Below, one piece after another: positions 35,113-46,662 of a stretch of 64,000 nt of DNA. The notes under the pieces are model-generated. The model saw only the letters and a list, made by a program, of their open reading frames with translations, ran no database searches and was not told the DNA's origin. The stretch comes from Lasiodiplodia sp. COLG20 (Eukaryota; Ascomycota; Dothideomycetes; Botryosphaeriales; Botryosphaeriaceae): positions 682,001-746,000 of the forward strand of contig VNWV01000006.1 of NCBI GenBank assembly GCA_009801085.1, read 5' to 3'. Made by a program: the position numbers and the translations under genes. The first letter of the stretch is position 1. Every line of letters begins with the position of its first letter.

Positions 35113-38100
35113 TCAATCCATTATGGATTCAACAATCAGATTCGCCAGGGATGAGTGCCCGGCCTCGATAGCGTGAACGTGAGCATCCCACCCTTCATCG
35201 TCCTTTATGCTAAGGTCAATGTTTTGACAAGCCAGAAGAAGCCTTGTGACCGTTTCATAGCCGCGCACGGCAGATTCCATCAAAGGCGTCATGCCATGAA
35301 TGTCCGGTACGTTTGGATCGACGTCTCCCGTGGTGAGTAGGATATCGACCAGATCCGATTGGTTCCTCGAAACTGCTATCCAGAGGACGGTCTCACCATT
35401 CGGACTCTGAATTTCGAGATCAAATCTCTGTGATTCAATACACAGAGCAAGCATCTTTCGGCAGGTCGGCCTTCGAGATTTGCGCAGCAAACGCATCAGC
35501 GGAGTGAAACCGTAGTCGTCGACCTGGTCGACGTCCAAGATGGCGCAGTCGAGCAAAATCCTGGCTGGTTCGACAGAGGAGCTCCGCAGCGCAACGGTGA
35601 AAGGCGTTTCCTTCCCACACCAATAGTTTGGATTTGCCCCAAGACTTGTCAATAACCTGATCATGTCTCTATTTTGTCCGTATCTTGCAAGTCTGAAAAG
35701 AGCCGTCTCTCCATCGTCGAGGATGTCGACAGGGACACCAGCCTCCACAAGAAGCTTCACCGCCGATGTATCATTGTAAAATATTGCTGTAAACAGCGCT
35801 GTCCTGTCCGAACAGGTGTCATCCGCGACCACTCTCCTGGCAGCTGCCTCATAGATCAGCTCCCTGCAAGCCTCATTTGATTCATCTGGTGTTAAATGAT
35901 ACGAATGGTCGAAAGCCATGTAGTTGACAAGACACCCTGCATCCAGCAGATGGCGAACAAGGTTTACTTTGCCGAGTAAGACCGCGAAGGTCAATGCAGT
36001 CGTCTTATATTCATCGGAATATCCGTTCTCATGTTCCAGGTCTGCGCCTGCGTTGATGAGTTGTAACAGCAGGTCTTCTCGTCCAGCACAGACAGCCAAC
36101 CAAAGAGGCGAATAGGGTGTCCCAAGATTCGTGTTGACGTCATCTGCACTGAGACGCGGCCAGCAGGTTTCCAAATCTAAATGCAAGTTGCCGATAATTG
36201 CGAGATCAAGCCGAGGCCGGTGCAAAGTCAGGCCACCGTACCTCTGATGGACCAAATACCGTAGCGCGCTCCAAATACCAATCAGAGCAAGGATATCCGC
36301 AAGCCTCGAATGTTCTTTCGCATATTCCCAAGCTTCCTCGATAGCTCTTTTGAACCTTGATCTCCTGCAACAGGTGTCGCCCACTGCAAGCAAATCAAAC
36401 AAAGGGTGATCAATGCGAAAATTAGATACTTGCTCTCCATCATCTAAGAGCCAGGAGGAATCAAATCTCTTTTGATTGTCCCAGTATGCCTGAAGCGTCG
36501 GATGTTCGAACGTCATCCGTGGCAACGGCGTATCCAAGAAATCCAGGAGATCAATTTGTGGTACCTTTCGGTGCTCTGCATGCATGACATGTAACGACCA
36601 GAATTGTTGTGCGTAGTTAAAAAGGGGTGTCTTGTCTGAAAGCCGGTCGAGGCTATGCCCTTCCTGGAAATTTTGCAACAGTACATATCGAATGCATGAA
36701 CGAGATATTTGAAAGTGTGCTTCCCCAACAATCTCATTAACAGGGGTGGGTGTGAAGAGCCTCACAAGACCGCCTTCCTGCAGTAGGTAATCCAAGACTG
36801 ACTAGTGGATGAATTGGACAATTTTTCGACCACCATTATTGCTAACTTCGAGCAGGCCCCTGGATAAGTCTTTGATACCGGTCTCCGCATTGCGAAGGAA
36901 GAGCTTGCCACGTTTTATCTCTTCGATAGTCTTTTCGGACATGCTCCGATCGAGACAAATAGCAAAGCGCAGTTCATCAAGCTCCAGAGGCCTGAATGAA
37001 AATATCATCCACTGGAAAAGCCTTTTGGTTCGTGAACAAGGAGGCTTCTTGCATAGTAGTGAATGATACAGCTCGTTCAGGTCCTTTGGCAACTTTTTGA
37101 TCTCGTCAAGGACTTCGGCCATGGAAGAGCCCCGCAAGTATGTTGAAGCAGCTATTAGGGTGACCAAAATAGCCCACTGGAACATGCCGTCAGCTCTGCT
37201 GGTGATATATTGTTCCAGTTCTTTGACGTGCTGTTCATCGCCAATGTTCAGGCAGAGGTTGCGCTTGACAAGCGTGTTGATATCTTTTACATTCTCACGC
37301 TCCATCTCTATTATGAGGTCACCGGCGGCATTGAGGATTGGGTAGTGACGACACGAGTATAGAATGCGCACTGAAGAGCCTGCGTCAGGATCGGATGTGA
37401 CATAAGTTCGGAACAAGCTGACCAATTCCCTTGCTGTGGATTCGCCGCTTTCATCAAGTGCGTCAACGACGAGAATAATTTGCTTTGTTTTGGAAGCTTC
37501 TCGGAGGTACTTTGTCAACAGTTGCTGAAGATACCCTTCGTTCCAACTGAAGTTTTCCGGTCCCTGGGTCTGGACTCGTTGCTCATATTTCTTGGTAAAG
37601 TCTTTCAATTGTTCCGGGAGGCGTGCTAGTAGTTGGTTGAGAATTGAGCGCAAAAAGCCAAGCTTTGTCTTCTGGAGGCTGTCTCCTCGGGCGTGAAAGA
37701 AGAACGATGAAATGATCATGTGGTCGACTTCGGTTTCAAGATACTGAAGTGCATATTTCATGATCGTAGATTTCCCAGCTCCTGGTTTCCCACGTACCCA
37801 AAGTAGTCGCTCCCCATCAATGCTGGGCTTCTTCAACCAGTGCTGAAAGTTTTTGTGCTCCGTGAGCCATTGGCAGGTATCATCTTCCACTTCGACGCTT
37901 TCGGGCCGCGAATACTGATCTCTGAACGCCAGTGATTGGAGCGCATTCCTCTGATCGTCCGACAGTTGAGCGACTGGTCCTGTTGACAGATGCATTAGAC
38001 TTTTGAGATGCAGCCAGCCTAAATCAGTTCTCACCTGCTCCAAGAAATTGGCTCTGCATGTGACTGAGGATGAAGTGGCAGTCTTGATCACCAGGTGGGA

Positions 38101-39335
38101 ATTTCACGATTTCAGAGTGGTTCCGATTGATCGCAACGCACGTGTCACATTCGAATGTTGCGCAGGTCCGTGGGACGAGTAGACGAAAATTTCCACTCAT
38201 TTTCCAATCGCCGCCATCCTGGACAAAGTCAGCGGTTGAGGGGCGATGACACTTGAAATCAGATATACTTTTCGTGGATCTCTAGTCATTTCGTCTCGTA
38301 TAATGAGAGGATATTGAGGTTTTTCATCCGTTTTCTCATGGAATGGAATTCCTTCCTATGTCCTTGAAGAAATCTGGAGTCAAAATTGAGGTCTCTGATA
38401 AGTTCCTCATTGGGTTGACCTTGGACCATCTCACGAAGCGCCTCGATTGATGACAAACCCAACTGTGGGACCCCAAAGAAAACGGCTCCGCGAATTGACC
38501 GCAGAAGGTGATTCGAACACCCAAATAGGTATAGCATAGTCTGACCGTTCGTAAGAAGGGGGATTTGGTTTGGTTTAGTGCAATCAGCAGGAGATTCACT
38601 GACCATCTCAACTACAAGGCCGCCTAAGCTGTGACCAAGGAGCAAAAGTTTCCGAGAAGACAGTGAACCCTAAGTGTCCAACAGTTAGCATACGGCCCCA
38701 GTCAGCTTTGGTACGTCTCACCAATTGCTTGAGCACCTCCCCAAATTTACCACCAAGATCGAAGATAGTTTGCATAGAAGTGCTCCCGATCAGGCGAGTG
38801 TCATAGCCATAGATATACACCCTCACCGTTGGGAGTGTCTTGGGTAATGCGTCACGAAGCCACATGTAGTCACTGCCTCTCTCCTTGAACGAACCGAAAG
38901 CATGTCCATTGAGACCGGAGATTGCGACTAGACTGAGGAGGATCAGCGTAAATACGCGTGTGTTAAATGTAGGCAAGCGTACTCCGTATCGCAGTTCTGG
39001 TCCGGTGAAGTATGCAAAGGCGTAAGCCCATAGAAGTCTATATCGATCGTGGCATCTGATGAAGCAGATTCATTTGCATTCTGATCATTTCGCCAAAAAT
39101 TTCGCAAAATCCATGTGTCGGGTTTGCTTGGTGTGCGAAATCTATCGGGAAGACTTGGGAGAGCCAAAGTGGCGACTTGCCGACTTCCTGAGAAAGGGTC
39201 TTGGGCAAGGGAGAAAATTTGAATTTCTTGTCCATGTAAACGGAGAAAGTGACAAAGGCGATTGTGGATATCTCCACGGGTGTATGATATGGGGATCCCT
39301 TGTAGCCTGCAAGTCAGGTGGCCTTTCGGTGTCAT
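35113..39335 (-). pseudogene. Hydrolase-NACHT-ankyrin receptor, broken by two stops
   Basis: Exons placed from ATG 39335: 39335-38983, 38932-38722, 38669-38286, 38218-38035 and 37979-35113. Exon 1 codes the same N-terminal module as the orphan exon at 316. Exons 2-3 code an alpha/beta hydrolase (SGLNGHAFGSF, nucleophile elbow GHSLGGLV, FFGVPQLGL) of the SERAC1/DUF676 type. Exon 4 has the linker INRNHSEIVKF. Exon 5 has a NACHT NTPase (P-loop GKPGAGKST, Walker-B-like IILVVDALDE), then about ten ankyrin repeats (for example GMTPLMESAVRGYETVTRLLL). The hydrolase exon ends in TGA at 38286-38288 before any usable donor. A TAG at 36802-36804 replaces a sense codon in the conserved FIH-x-SVLDYLL segment between NACHT and ankyrins, and the frame is open on both sides. 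The family acts in non-self recognition and regulated cell death in fungi. This copy looks inactive, although exon-level expression or sequencing error is possible. Confidence 0.8.
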
Positions 39336-40165
39336 CCTGTACCTATGAGGTTGCAAGGTCGTGTTCCGAATCCACAGGAGGGAAGAACGAAGATAAAGAT
39401 GAGCGGGGTTTGCGGAGGCCGCCCCACCGTTTCGCAGCCCCCAAAGCCAATCACAAGAGAGACAAGGTGACACATGGGTAAGACATTATTTCAGCTCTGA
39501 GCCTCAACATGCGGCTATTACCGCGACTGCCTTCACCCCTTTGCGTGCCAACAGGCTCGGCACCGCAGTGCTGCGCTGCGTTGAAGTAGCTAAGATCTAA
39601 GTGGTAGCTTTTTACTTTTAATAGAAGAAGCATCCCGGCGATGGAAGATCCAGACGGCTTACTATATCCCCAATCCAGCATAACTTCAGAATCTGGTTGC
39701 GAGGTGGGTTATCAAAGTAATGGGAGACTGTGACTTCTTTGCTCTATTGGCGGCGTGATTGTCGATTCTCATCTTTGAGTAATACATCACCTGGCAACTG
39801 CTGTGCAATCCGTTTTGTAGAACAATTGCCCAATTACACAACCTTAGGAATTGGCTCTTATCGCACGTTTAGTACCTCTCCAAGGAAGCCAAAAAAGTGA
39901 ACCCAGTAATAACGTCTTGGATGAACATGACTCATGTCATCTGCTCGCGATTGGCCACTGTCGGAGCACTCAAGATCACATGATCGCGTTCCGTTATCGA
40001 TTACATCATCGCGTGGCGCGCAGGCAGACGCGCTTCTCTCTCTTCCGTCAACGTCCGCCTTTCCCGCCAACCCCATCTGCGCCTGGGGAGAGAGAGAGAC
40101 GGCGGCGACCTTCCAATGGACCGAACCTCCCTGACCATAACTTCGGCAAGCCAGCAACTACCAGC
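39336..40165. other. Shared upstream region of receptor and nuclease genes
   Basis: An 830-bp divergent interval. Short frames continue into it from both sides without support. The methionine at 40166 gives the exact XPG-family N-terminus, so upstream in-frame codons are not counted as coding. Confidence 0.55.
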
Positions 40166-43100
40166 ATGGGCGTCACCGGCCTCTGGACAGTCGTGCAGCC
40201 GTGCGCGCGGCCGATCAAGCTCGAGACGCTGAACAAGAAGCGGCTGGCGGTGGACGCGTCCATCTGGATCTACCAGTTCCTCAAGGCGGTGCGCGACAAG
40301 GAGGGCAACGCGCTGCGCAACAGCCACGTCGTCGGCTTCTTCCGCCGCATCTGCAAGCTGCTGTTCGTCGGCGTGCGGCCCGTCTTCGTCTTCGACGGCG
40401 GCGCCCCCGCGCTCAAGCGCCAGACCATCAGCGCGCGCAGGCAGCGCCGCGAGGGCCGTCGCGAGGATGCGGTCCGCACCGCCGGCAAGCTGCTCGCGGT
40501 GCAGATGCAGCGGAGGGCTGAGGAGGAGGAGCAGAGGCGGAAGGATGCGGCGGCAAGGCGAGACGATGAGCCGGAGGAGGAGAAGATTCCGGAGGACGTG
40601 GTGTATGCGGAGGAGGTGGCGATGACAGAGGGTGAAAGGCGCGCGGCGCGCGGCGGGTTCAAGAAGAAGGACGCGTACCACCTGCCGGAGCTGGACGTGT
40701 CGCTGTCGCAGATGGGCGCGCCCAACGACCCGCGCATCATGTCGCTCGAGGAGCTCGAGGCGTACGCGCGCCAGTTCGAGCAGGGCGAGGACATCAACGT
40801 CTACGACTTCTCCAAGATCGACTTTGACAGCCCCTTCTTCCTGAGCCTGCCCGCCACCGACCGGTACAACATCTTGAACGCCGCCAGGCTGCGCAGCCGG
40901 CTGAGGATGGGCTACTCGAAGGATCAGCTGGATAGCATGTTTCAGGACCGCATGGCCTTCTCCAAGTTCCAGATCGAGCGCGTGAGGGAGCGGAATGAGC
41001 TGACGCAGCGGCTAATGAACATCAATAATGGCGATACGCTGTACGGAATGGATGCTGGCGGCCGAGTGGCTGGGGAGAAGAATAGGGAATATGTTTTAGT
41101 CAAGAATGAAGGGGTTGAAGGCGGATGGGCGCTGGGCGTCGTGGATAAGGATGAGGGCAGATTCGACAAGCCTATCGATGTTGACAGAAGCAGTCCTCCC
41201 AAGGAAGAAGAGGAGGATCAAGAATGGGAGGATGAAGACGACTTTGAAGATGTGCCCATTGAAGGCCTTAATCGGCTTCCCAAGCAACAGCCTGCTGCCA
41301 ACGACAGTCGGACAACGGATCTGACAAAACGACGCCAGGAATTCTACAAGTCTCGACAAGCCGGCACTACCAGGCGGCGTAAACCCCGGAGCGCTGATCC
41401 AGACTCACTGTTCGTCGAAGCTGAAGATGAGGAGGAATGGGAGAACGTTGATGTGGGTCATGAGCAGGAAATCGAAGGTGCAGACGAGGAAGATGAGGAG
41501 CTTCAGCGAGCCATCGCCATGTCCTTGCAGCAAGATAATGATGAGCCTGCAAAGCAGCAAGCGCAGACAGAACAAGACGACGAGGATGAATTTCTTGAAG
41601 TCTTTGGGCAGCAAAGAGCAGAGGAATCCAGGCCCTTCACCAAAGGCAGTGGTCTTGCCATTGCGCGCATGGCGAACAATCGGAGCGCCAGGATAGCCAA
41701 GCCGGTGGCTGAAAGTGATAGCGAGGACGAGATGAATCTCCAAGCAGCGCTCGCTGAGTCACGAGAGTCGAAGCATAAGTCGACTCGCCCCGGACAGTCC
41801 CGCAAGGTAGCCGCACCAGCGAAGCCTACAACGTCGACGCAGCCTGCTGCCAAGTCATCATCCAATGCGTCTGGTTTCAGTGGCCCTCTGCCGTTCGAGA
41901 AACTTGATCTGGGGAGCTCACTGCTGGGAAAGAAGAAGATGCAGAAGCTGCAGGAAGAACAGGCAGGCGGGTTTGAGCGACCTGATGACGAGGAGAAAAA
42001 GAAAGCGAAGCCACTTCCTCCTTGGTTTGCTGAAAACCGGGACGTCAGGGATGATTTCGCCGAGCAGAAGAGGCTGGAAGCAGAGCAACGAGAGCAAGAT
42101 CGGAAAGAATTGGAGAAGGAGTTTGTGTTTGAAGAAACGCCAAGGCTGAGGAAACACGAGACGAATGAGGTCATTGACCTTGAGGCGGAACCATCCAAGG
42201 AGAAAGAGGTCATCGACATCCAGTCTTCGGAGGATGAGGACGATTTGGAGATGGAGGATGTGATGCCTGTCGATCATGAGCTTAGGATGGGAGATCTTGC
42301 GGACAAAGTGAGAGCTGAACCGCCGCAGGAGCCGCCATCTGCACCACAAGCTCCAGCCCAGCCAACGCACGAAGAGCCACCCACGGTCGAGACTATGGCT
42401 CCGCCACAAGACCAGGAAAAGCCAGGGGAGTCTGAAGGAGAGCCTATAGAATGGTCGGAGAGCGAGACCGAGCAGCCCAGAAAAGAGCGAGGAGAGCATG
42501 AAGCCAGTGTACAACCTGTTGGCGGTGAGGTTGAGCCTCCAAAATCACGGTCATCCTCGCCAGAATTCGAGACGGTCATTGACACGGAGACGGGTCCAGA
42601 TCAGACTGTCAGGCCGTCGCCACCGCTTGCCGATGTCCCAGAAGGTCCTGTTCCCACGTCCGGATTTGCAGACCAGGAGATGCTGGACGACCAACCGGAC
42701 GACGAGTCCATCTACTCGGACCCGGAGGATGAAGAGCTCTTCCGACAGCTGGCCGTCGAGGCCGAAGAGCACGCGCGCTTCGCGTCGACGCTCAACAACA
42801 AGTCGCAAGAAGCCAACGCACTGGACTACGAGCGCGAGCTCAAGGCGCTGCGCACGCAGCAGAAGAAGGACCGGCGCGACGCGGACGAGGTGACGCAGAC
42901 GATGATCGCCGAGTGCCAGCAGCTGCTGTCGCTGTTCGGGCTCCCTTACATCACGGCGCCGATGGAGGCCGAGGCGCAGTGCGCGGAGCTGGTGCGGCTG
43001 GGCCTGGTCGACGGCATCGTGACGGACGACAGCGACACGTTCCTGTTCGGCGGCACGCGCGTCTACAAGAACATGTTCAACCAGGCCAAGTTCGTCGAGT

Positions 43101-44056
43101 GCTACCTGGCCCAGGACCTACAGGCCGAGTTCGGCCTCACGCGCGAGCGCCTCATCGCCGTCGCCCAGCTGCTCGGCTCCGACTACACCGAGGGCATCAC
43201 CGGCGTGGGGCCCGTCACCGCGCTCGAGATCCTGTCCGAATTCGGCTCCCTCGAGGCCTTTCGCGACTGGTGGAAGGAGGTGCAGTCCGGCACGCGCCCG
43301 CGCGAGGCCGACGCCCACGTGCCCTTCCGCCGCCGCTTCCGCAAGGCCAACGCCACGAAGCTGTTCCTCCCCGCGAGTTTTCCCGACCCCCGCGTCGAGG
43401 AGGCGTACTTGAAGCCCGAGGTCGACGACGACGCGACCGGCTTCGCGTGGGGCGTGCCCGACCTCGATGCCCTGCGCCGCTTCCTCATGAGCACCATCGG
43501 TTGGACGAGTGAGCGTACGGACGAGGTGCTCGTGCCCGTCATCCGCGACATGAACACGCGCGAGCGCGAGGGCACGCAGAGCAACATCACGGCGTTTTTG
43601 GACAAGGGGAGTACCGTCGGTGCCGGGGCGTGGGCGCCGAGGAGGAGGGATGATGGCGTGTCTGGTGGTAGAGGGGGAAGGGCGAGGGGCGGCGGGAGGT
43701 TGGTTAATGCGTTGAAGGGGATTGGGGCTAGGGCGAGGAGGGAGGAGGGGGGCGATGCTGAAGTTGAAGTTGCTCCTGGCGAGCAGGAGGAGCAAGACCA
43801 GGAGCCTACGCAGCGGACAGCGCGGAAAGGGAAGGGGGCGAAGAGGAAGAAGACTGTGGTTGAGGATGATGAAGACGAGGAAGGTGGAGATGATGGCGAT
43901 TTTGAGGAAGAAGTGGATGGCCATGCGGCGTACGAAGAGGAGCCGAAGAAGAAGAGGATACGAAAGGGGTCAGGCAATGCGAGGGGCGGTAGAGGGAGGG
44001 GCCGTGGAAGAAGGGCGCTGAATAATGCGGAGTTCATCCGTAGTGCGATGGAATGA
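40166..44056 (+). CDS. Rad2/XPG/Rad13 structure-specific endonuclease
   Basis: Intronless, 1296 residues. The N domain starts MGVTGLWTVVQPCARP. Catalytic Asp30 (VDASIWIYQFLKA) and Asp77 (VFVFDGGAPALKR) sit at the same numbers as in human XPG. A long acidic spacer (about 120-900) contains RIMSLEELEAYARQFE and several VIDLEAE or EFETVIDTE pieces likely to bind TFIIH or PCNA. The I domain (YITAPMEAEAQCAELVRLGLVDGIVTDDSDTF split over about 929-960) has the acidic metal ligands. A helix-hairpin-helix follows (LLGSDYTEGITGVGPVTALEIL). The C-terminus is basic (RIRKGSGNARGGRGRGRGR). It makes the 3' incision in nucleotide excision repair. The 3' end converges on the HET gene with 53 bases between stops. 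Confidence 0.95.
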   Translation: MGVTGLWTVVQPCARPIKLETLNKKRLAVDASIWIYQFLKAVRDKEGNALRNSHVVGFFRRICKLLFVGVRPVFVFDGGAPALKRQTISARRQRREGRREDAVRTAGKLLAVQMQRRAEEEEQRRKDAAARRDDEPEEEKIPEDVVYAEEVAMTEGERRAARGGFKKKDAYHLPELDVSLSQMGAPNDPRIMSLEELEAYARQFEQGEDINVYDFSKIDFDSPFFLSLPATDRYNILNAARLRSRLRMGYSKDQLDSMFQDRMAFSKFQIERVRERNELTQRLMNINNGDTLYGMDAGGRVAGEKNREYVLVKNEGVEGGWALGVVDKDEGRFDKPIDVDRSSPPKEEEEDQEWEDEDDFEDVPIEGLNRLPKQQPAANDSRTTDLTKRRQEFYKSRQAGTTRRRKPRSADPDSLFVEAEDEEEWENVDVGHEQEIEGADEEDEELQRAIAMSLQQDNDEPAKQQAQTEQDDEDEFLEVFGQQRAEESRPFTKGSGLAIARMANNRSARIAKPVAESDSEDEMNLQAALAESRESKHKSTRPGQSRKVAAPAKPTTSTQPAAKSSSNASGFSGPLPFEKLDLGSSLLGKKKMQKLQEEQAGGFERPDDEEKKKAKPLPPWFAENRDVRDDFAEQKRLEAEQREQDRKELEKEFVFEETPRLRKHETNEVIDLEAEPSKEKEVIDIQSSEDEDDLEMEDVMPVDHELRMGDLADKVRAEPPQEPPSAPQAPAQPTHEEPPTVETMAPPQDQEKPGESEGEPIEWSESETEQPRKERGEHEASVQPVGGEVEPPKSRSSSPEFETVIDTETGPDQTVRPSPPLADVPEGPVPTSGFADQEMLDDQPDDESIYSDPEDEELFRQLAVEAEEHARFASTLNNKSQEANALDYERELKALRTQQKKDRRDADEVTQTMIAECQQLLSLFGLPYITAPMEAEAQCAELVRLGLVDGIVTDDSDTFLFGGTRVYKNMFNQAKFVECYLAQDLQAEFGLTRERLIAVAQLLGSDYTEGITGVGPVTALEILSEFGSLEAFRDWWKEVQSGTRPREADAHVPFRRRFRKANATKLFLPASFPDPRVEEAYLKPEVDDDATGFAWGVPDLDALRRFLMSTIGWTSERTDEVLVPVIRDMNTREREGTQSNITAFLDKGSTVGAGAWAPRRRDDGVSGGRGGRARGGGRLVNALKGIGARARREEGGDAEVEVAPGEQEEQDQEPTQRTARKGKGAKRKKTVVEDDEDEEGGDDGDFEEEVDGHAAYEEEPKKKRIRKGSGNARGGRGRGRGRRALNNAEFIRSAME

Positions 44057-44109
44057 TGGTATGCTGTTCATTATGGAAAAGACTACTTATGCTAGCGAGA
44101 AATTCTAGC

Positions 44110-46164
44110 TTAGAGGAGGAATGCCTCAGGGTTTTCATCATCATAGACGGCTCCAATATCATTTTCGAACTTGTCCTCCATTGGAACCCAGACTCCAAAT
44201 ACGCGGTAGGCGGGCTTCCCCTCGTGATCGCCAATCCTCTCAGCTTCGAACTGTACGGAATCAAAGCCTACAGTGAGGGACTGGTGAGCCATGACATGAT
44301 CAGAACCATGCTCCTGTTCCCCACTAAGCTTGACGTCTCCACGACACAATCCCACCCGCGTGTACTGCCGGTACTCCGTTGGTGGGGAGAACATCAGCTT
44401 CACGCCTTTTTCCCGGCAAAATTCTACGTCTAGAAACAAAGCTTGACAGACTAACTCGTAGAATGCGAGGTAGAGGTCCGCCATGCTAAAATGGCTGCTG
44501 ACGTAATCTTTTATGATATCCTTCTCCTCCAACAAACAGACACAGAGACGCTGTAGCCGCAAGGTGTCGTTTGAGACGCTTTGTCTAGAAGCATATCTGA
44601 CAGCCTTTTCATTGAAGGTAAACTCAATGCGAGCTCTGCCGAGACGTGTCCAACCTCGCATAGTATTTTTTAGTTGGACTGCAACGTCAGGGACGGAATA
44701 TGGATCGGCGAAATCTCCACATAAAAACTCCCAGCTTTTCGCTGCAACCGAGAGAGCAATGCACCCAGCGAAACAGTATCTGAGTGGAATGACATCGCAT
44801 GTCCCGGCTTTCTTGATCATTGCTACGTCAAGAACGGTCTGGTAGACGTCATTGACAGTCCTGATGCGATCGAGAGAAAGGTAGTATGCAGGCCGCCAGA
44901 GAAAGGATTCAGCAGCATCCGGCATGAACAGCCCTTGGGGAGCAGTGCTTAACATCCCAACGTTGTTGTTCTCCCGACGGTGCCAGTCAATTGCATGTTG
45001 TAAGAGCATTGGCAACTCCTCATTCTTGTAGTTTGGAGGCGGAGAGTACCCATGGACTTCGGCAAATATAGCAATGACGTAATCTCTAGTATGCGTTGCC
45101 CTGCGAGGTCCCGCAAAATGCCTCTGCAGCAACGGAATGCGCCTGAAAAGTCTAAACCTGGTATTTGACTCCAGTACACGATCTTTGACCCTTTGGACAA
45201 CTTCCCCAGAGAGGAACTGGTAGAATGTTAGATCGTTAAATGCCCCAATGCCGGCTATCCATTGGCCCTTTTCAACGGCCCATTGATCGAAACTCGAGAT
45301 TTCAAGATGGATCTGTAAGAGGTATCCCATACTGAGCTGTATCAGACGCGACCAAGCCGCCCTCGCGGCTTCACGTTCCCTCCACCCGGCTTCAACGTAA
45401 GTGGAAACCGTACGCTGGAACCATACTGCTGCATAAGGTGGGAGATCGGTTTCGACGATAGAGTTGACAAGGCGTGCATTTTCGGGCTTGTCATATTCTT
45501 CTACGATGTTGTAGGGAAAGATGCATTTCGCCACGTTCTTGGAGACCCACACGCAACGGACGCTCTGGGAGAAACCGAGCTCTTGAAAAGTCCACAGCCT
45601 GCTCATCCAAGACGATAGCGGACAAACATTCAGGCAGAGATCAGATTTTTGGACCTTGATAGACCAGGCGTCCCCGTCGGGGCCACGGCTTTTTCCCTCT
45701 TCAGCCGCTCTCGCCTCCAGTTCTTTCACGATCCGCGGCAGGCAAGCGCAAGGATGTCCAGGCAACAGAACGGCGACGTCGAACGTTTTGTAGATGGTCG
45801 CGATGCTAGCAAGTATTCTCCGTATCTCTTCATCGTTCTGCGGAATGCACAATTGGTCCATCCAGATGGGCTTGTCTGCAGCGATCTCCGCAAGGCGATG
45901 GATAACGTCTTGGGTGACCCATTCGATACCCAAATTCATGCAAATAACATCATCGCTTTTACCGGGAGGGTGCCCGACGGGTACATCGCGACGATCAAAT
46001 TCTCCCCAAACGTATGAGATGGCGGTCGCTTCTCCGTTCTGCAGAGGAATGTGGTCCCACTCGATGGTAAGGTGCGGATCGGTCCAGTTGCGTATTTTGC
46101 AGTCGCAAGGCTGAAGTCTTGCAACACGGGCTTTAAAGTCTGCTGAGGCGGGAAGCAGAGACAT
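44110..46164 (-). CDS. HET-domain (heterokaryon incompatibility) protein
   Basis: Intronless, 684 residues. The HET domain lies at about residues 45-215 with its three usual blocks: AISYVWGEFD, PIWMDQLCIPQND and IYKTFDVAVLLPG, then SRLWTFQELGFS. The remainder is helical with no recognised second domain. HET-domain proteins trigger cell death after fusion of genetically different hyphae; many other family members have unknown roles. The gene lies one locus away from the broken NACHT receptor, with only the nuclease gene between. The frame is intact. The start at 46164 is the first Met before the family's typical (R)LQPCD-like opening. Confidence 0.9.
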   Translation of the reverse strand: MSLLPASADFKARVARLQPCDCKIRNWTDPHLTIEWDHIPLQNGEATAISYVWGEFDRRDVPVGHPPGKSDDVICMNLGIEWVTQDVIHRLAEIAADKPIWMDQLCIPQNDEEIRRILASIATIYKTFDVAVLLPGHPCACLPRIVKELEARAAEEGKSRGPDGDAWSIKVQKSDLCLNVCPLSSWMSRLWTFQELGFSQSVRCVWVSKNVAKCIFPYNIVEEYDKPENARLVNSIVETDLPPYAAVWFQRTVSTYVEAGWREREAARAAWSRLIQLSMGYLLQIHLEISSFDQWAVEKGQWIAGIGAFNDLTFYQFLSGEVVQRVKDRVLESNTRFRLFRRIPLLQRHFAGPRRATHTRDYVIAIFAEVHGYSPPPNYKNEELPMLLQHAIDWHRRENNNVGMLSTAPQGLFMPDAAESFLWRPAYYLSLDRIRTVNDVYQTVLDVAMIKKAGTCDVIPLRYCFAGCIALSVAAKSWEFLCGDFADPYSVPDVAVQLKNTMRGWTRLGRARIEFTFNEKAVRYASRQSVSNDTLRLQRLCVCLLEEKDIIKDYVSSHFSMADLYLAFYELVCQALFLDVEFCREKGVKLMFSPPTEYRQYTRVGLCRGDVKLSGEQEHGSDHVMAHQSLTVGFDSVQFEAERIGDHEGKPAYRVFGVWVPMEDKFENDIGAVYDDENPEAFLL

Positions 46165-46662
46165 GATGAGGTAATAGAAAGAACGAAATTTTCTCGGAAC
46201 TCGGTTTTTGGGCAGTTGGTTGTGCGCGGGCCGGTTTGATGGTTGTGTCGCGCGTATGTGCGACGGTGTTGTTGAAGGGTTGAAAGTCTGCAGCCAGTTT
46301 CCGATAACCCGAAATGCGGATTACTGCTGCCTAAAGCAAGGCAGGACGTTACACAAGCCAATCAAGAACCAAGTCACAGGTAATTCTGCGCCAGCGCACC
46401 AGCCTTGCCCGGATCCAAACGCTACTTTGTCATTCCCAGTGAGGCGTTATCTAGGCGGATGGAGCAATTCAATGCATTTGAAGCATTCTTTATGCTGGCA
46501 AGGGCTGCTTGAAACTTATCTCGGTCGCCTCGCTATTTTGTCCACCACGTGCGCGGATTAGCTATTGTATGTGTGACGAGGCCGCTGCTCACCACCCTCA
46601 GCCTTGTGTGTTTGATTGTGGGTAATATAGTAGTAAACTGTCACTTCACTATTCATCAATAA
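46165..46662. other. Gene-free stretch
   Basis: Upstream of the HET gene and of the tRNA. No other feature seen. Confidence 0.55.

Noticed and set aside
39851..40165. Longer N-terminus for the XPG nuclease
   Set aside because: The in-frame codons upstream of 40166 are not family-like, while MGVTGLW at 40166 is the exact XPG start with Asp30 and Asp77 in register.
43118..44037. Antisense frames over the 3' part of the XPG gene
   Set aside because: Shadows of the GC-rich helix-hairpin-helix and basic tail coding region.
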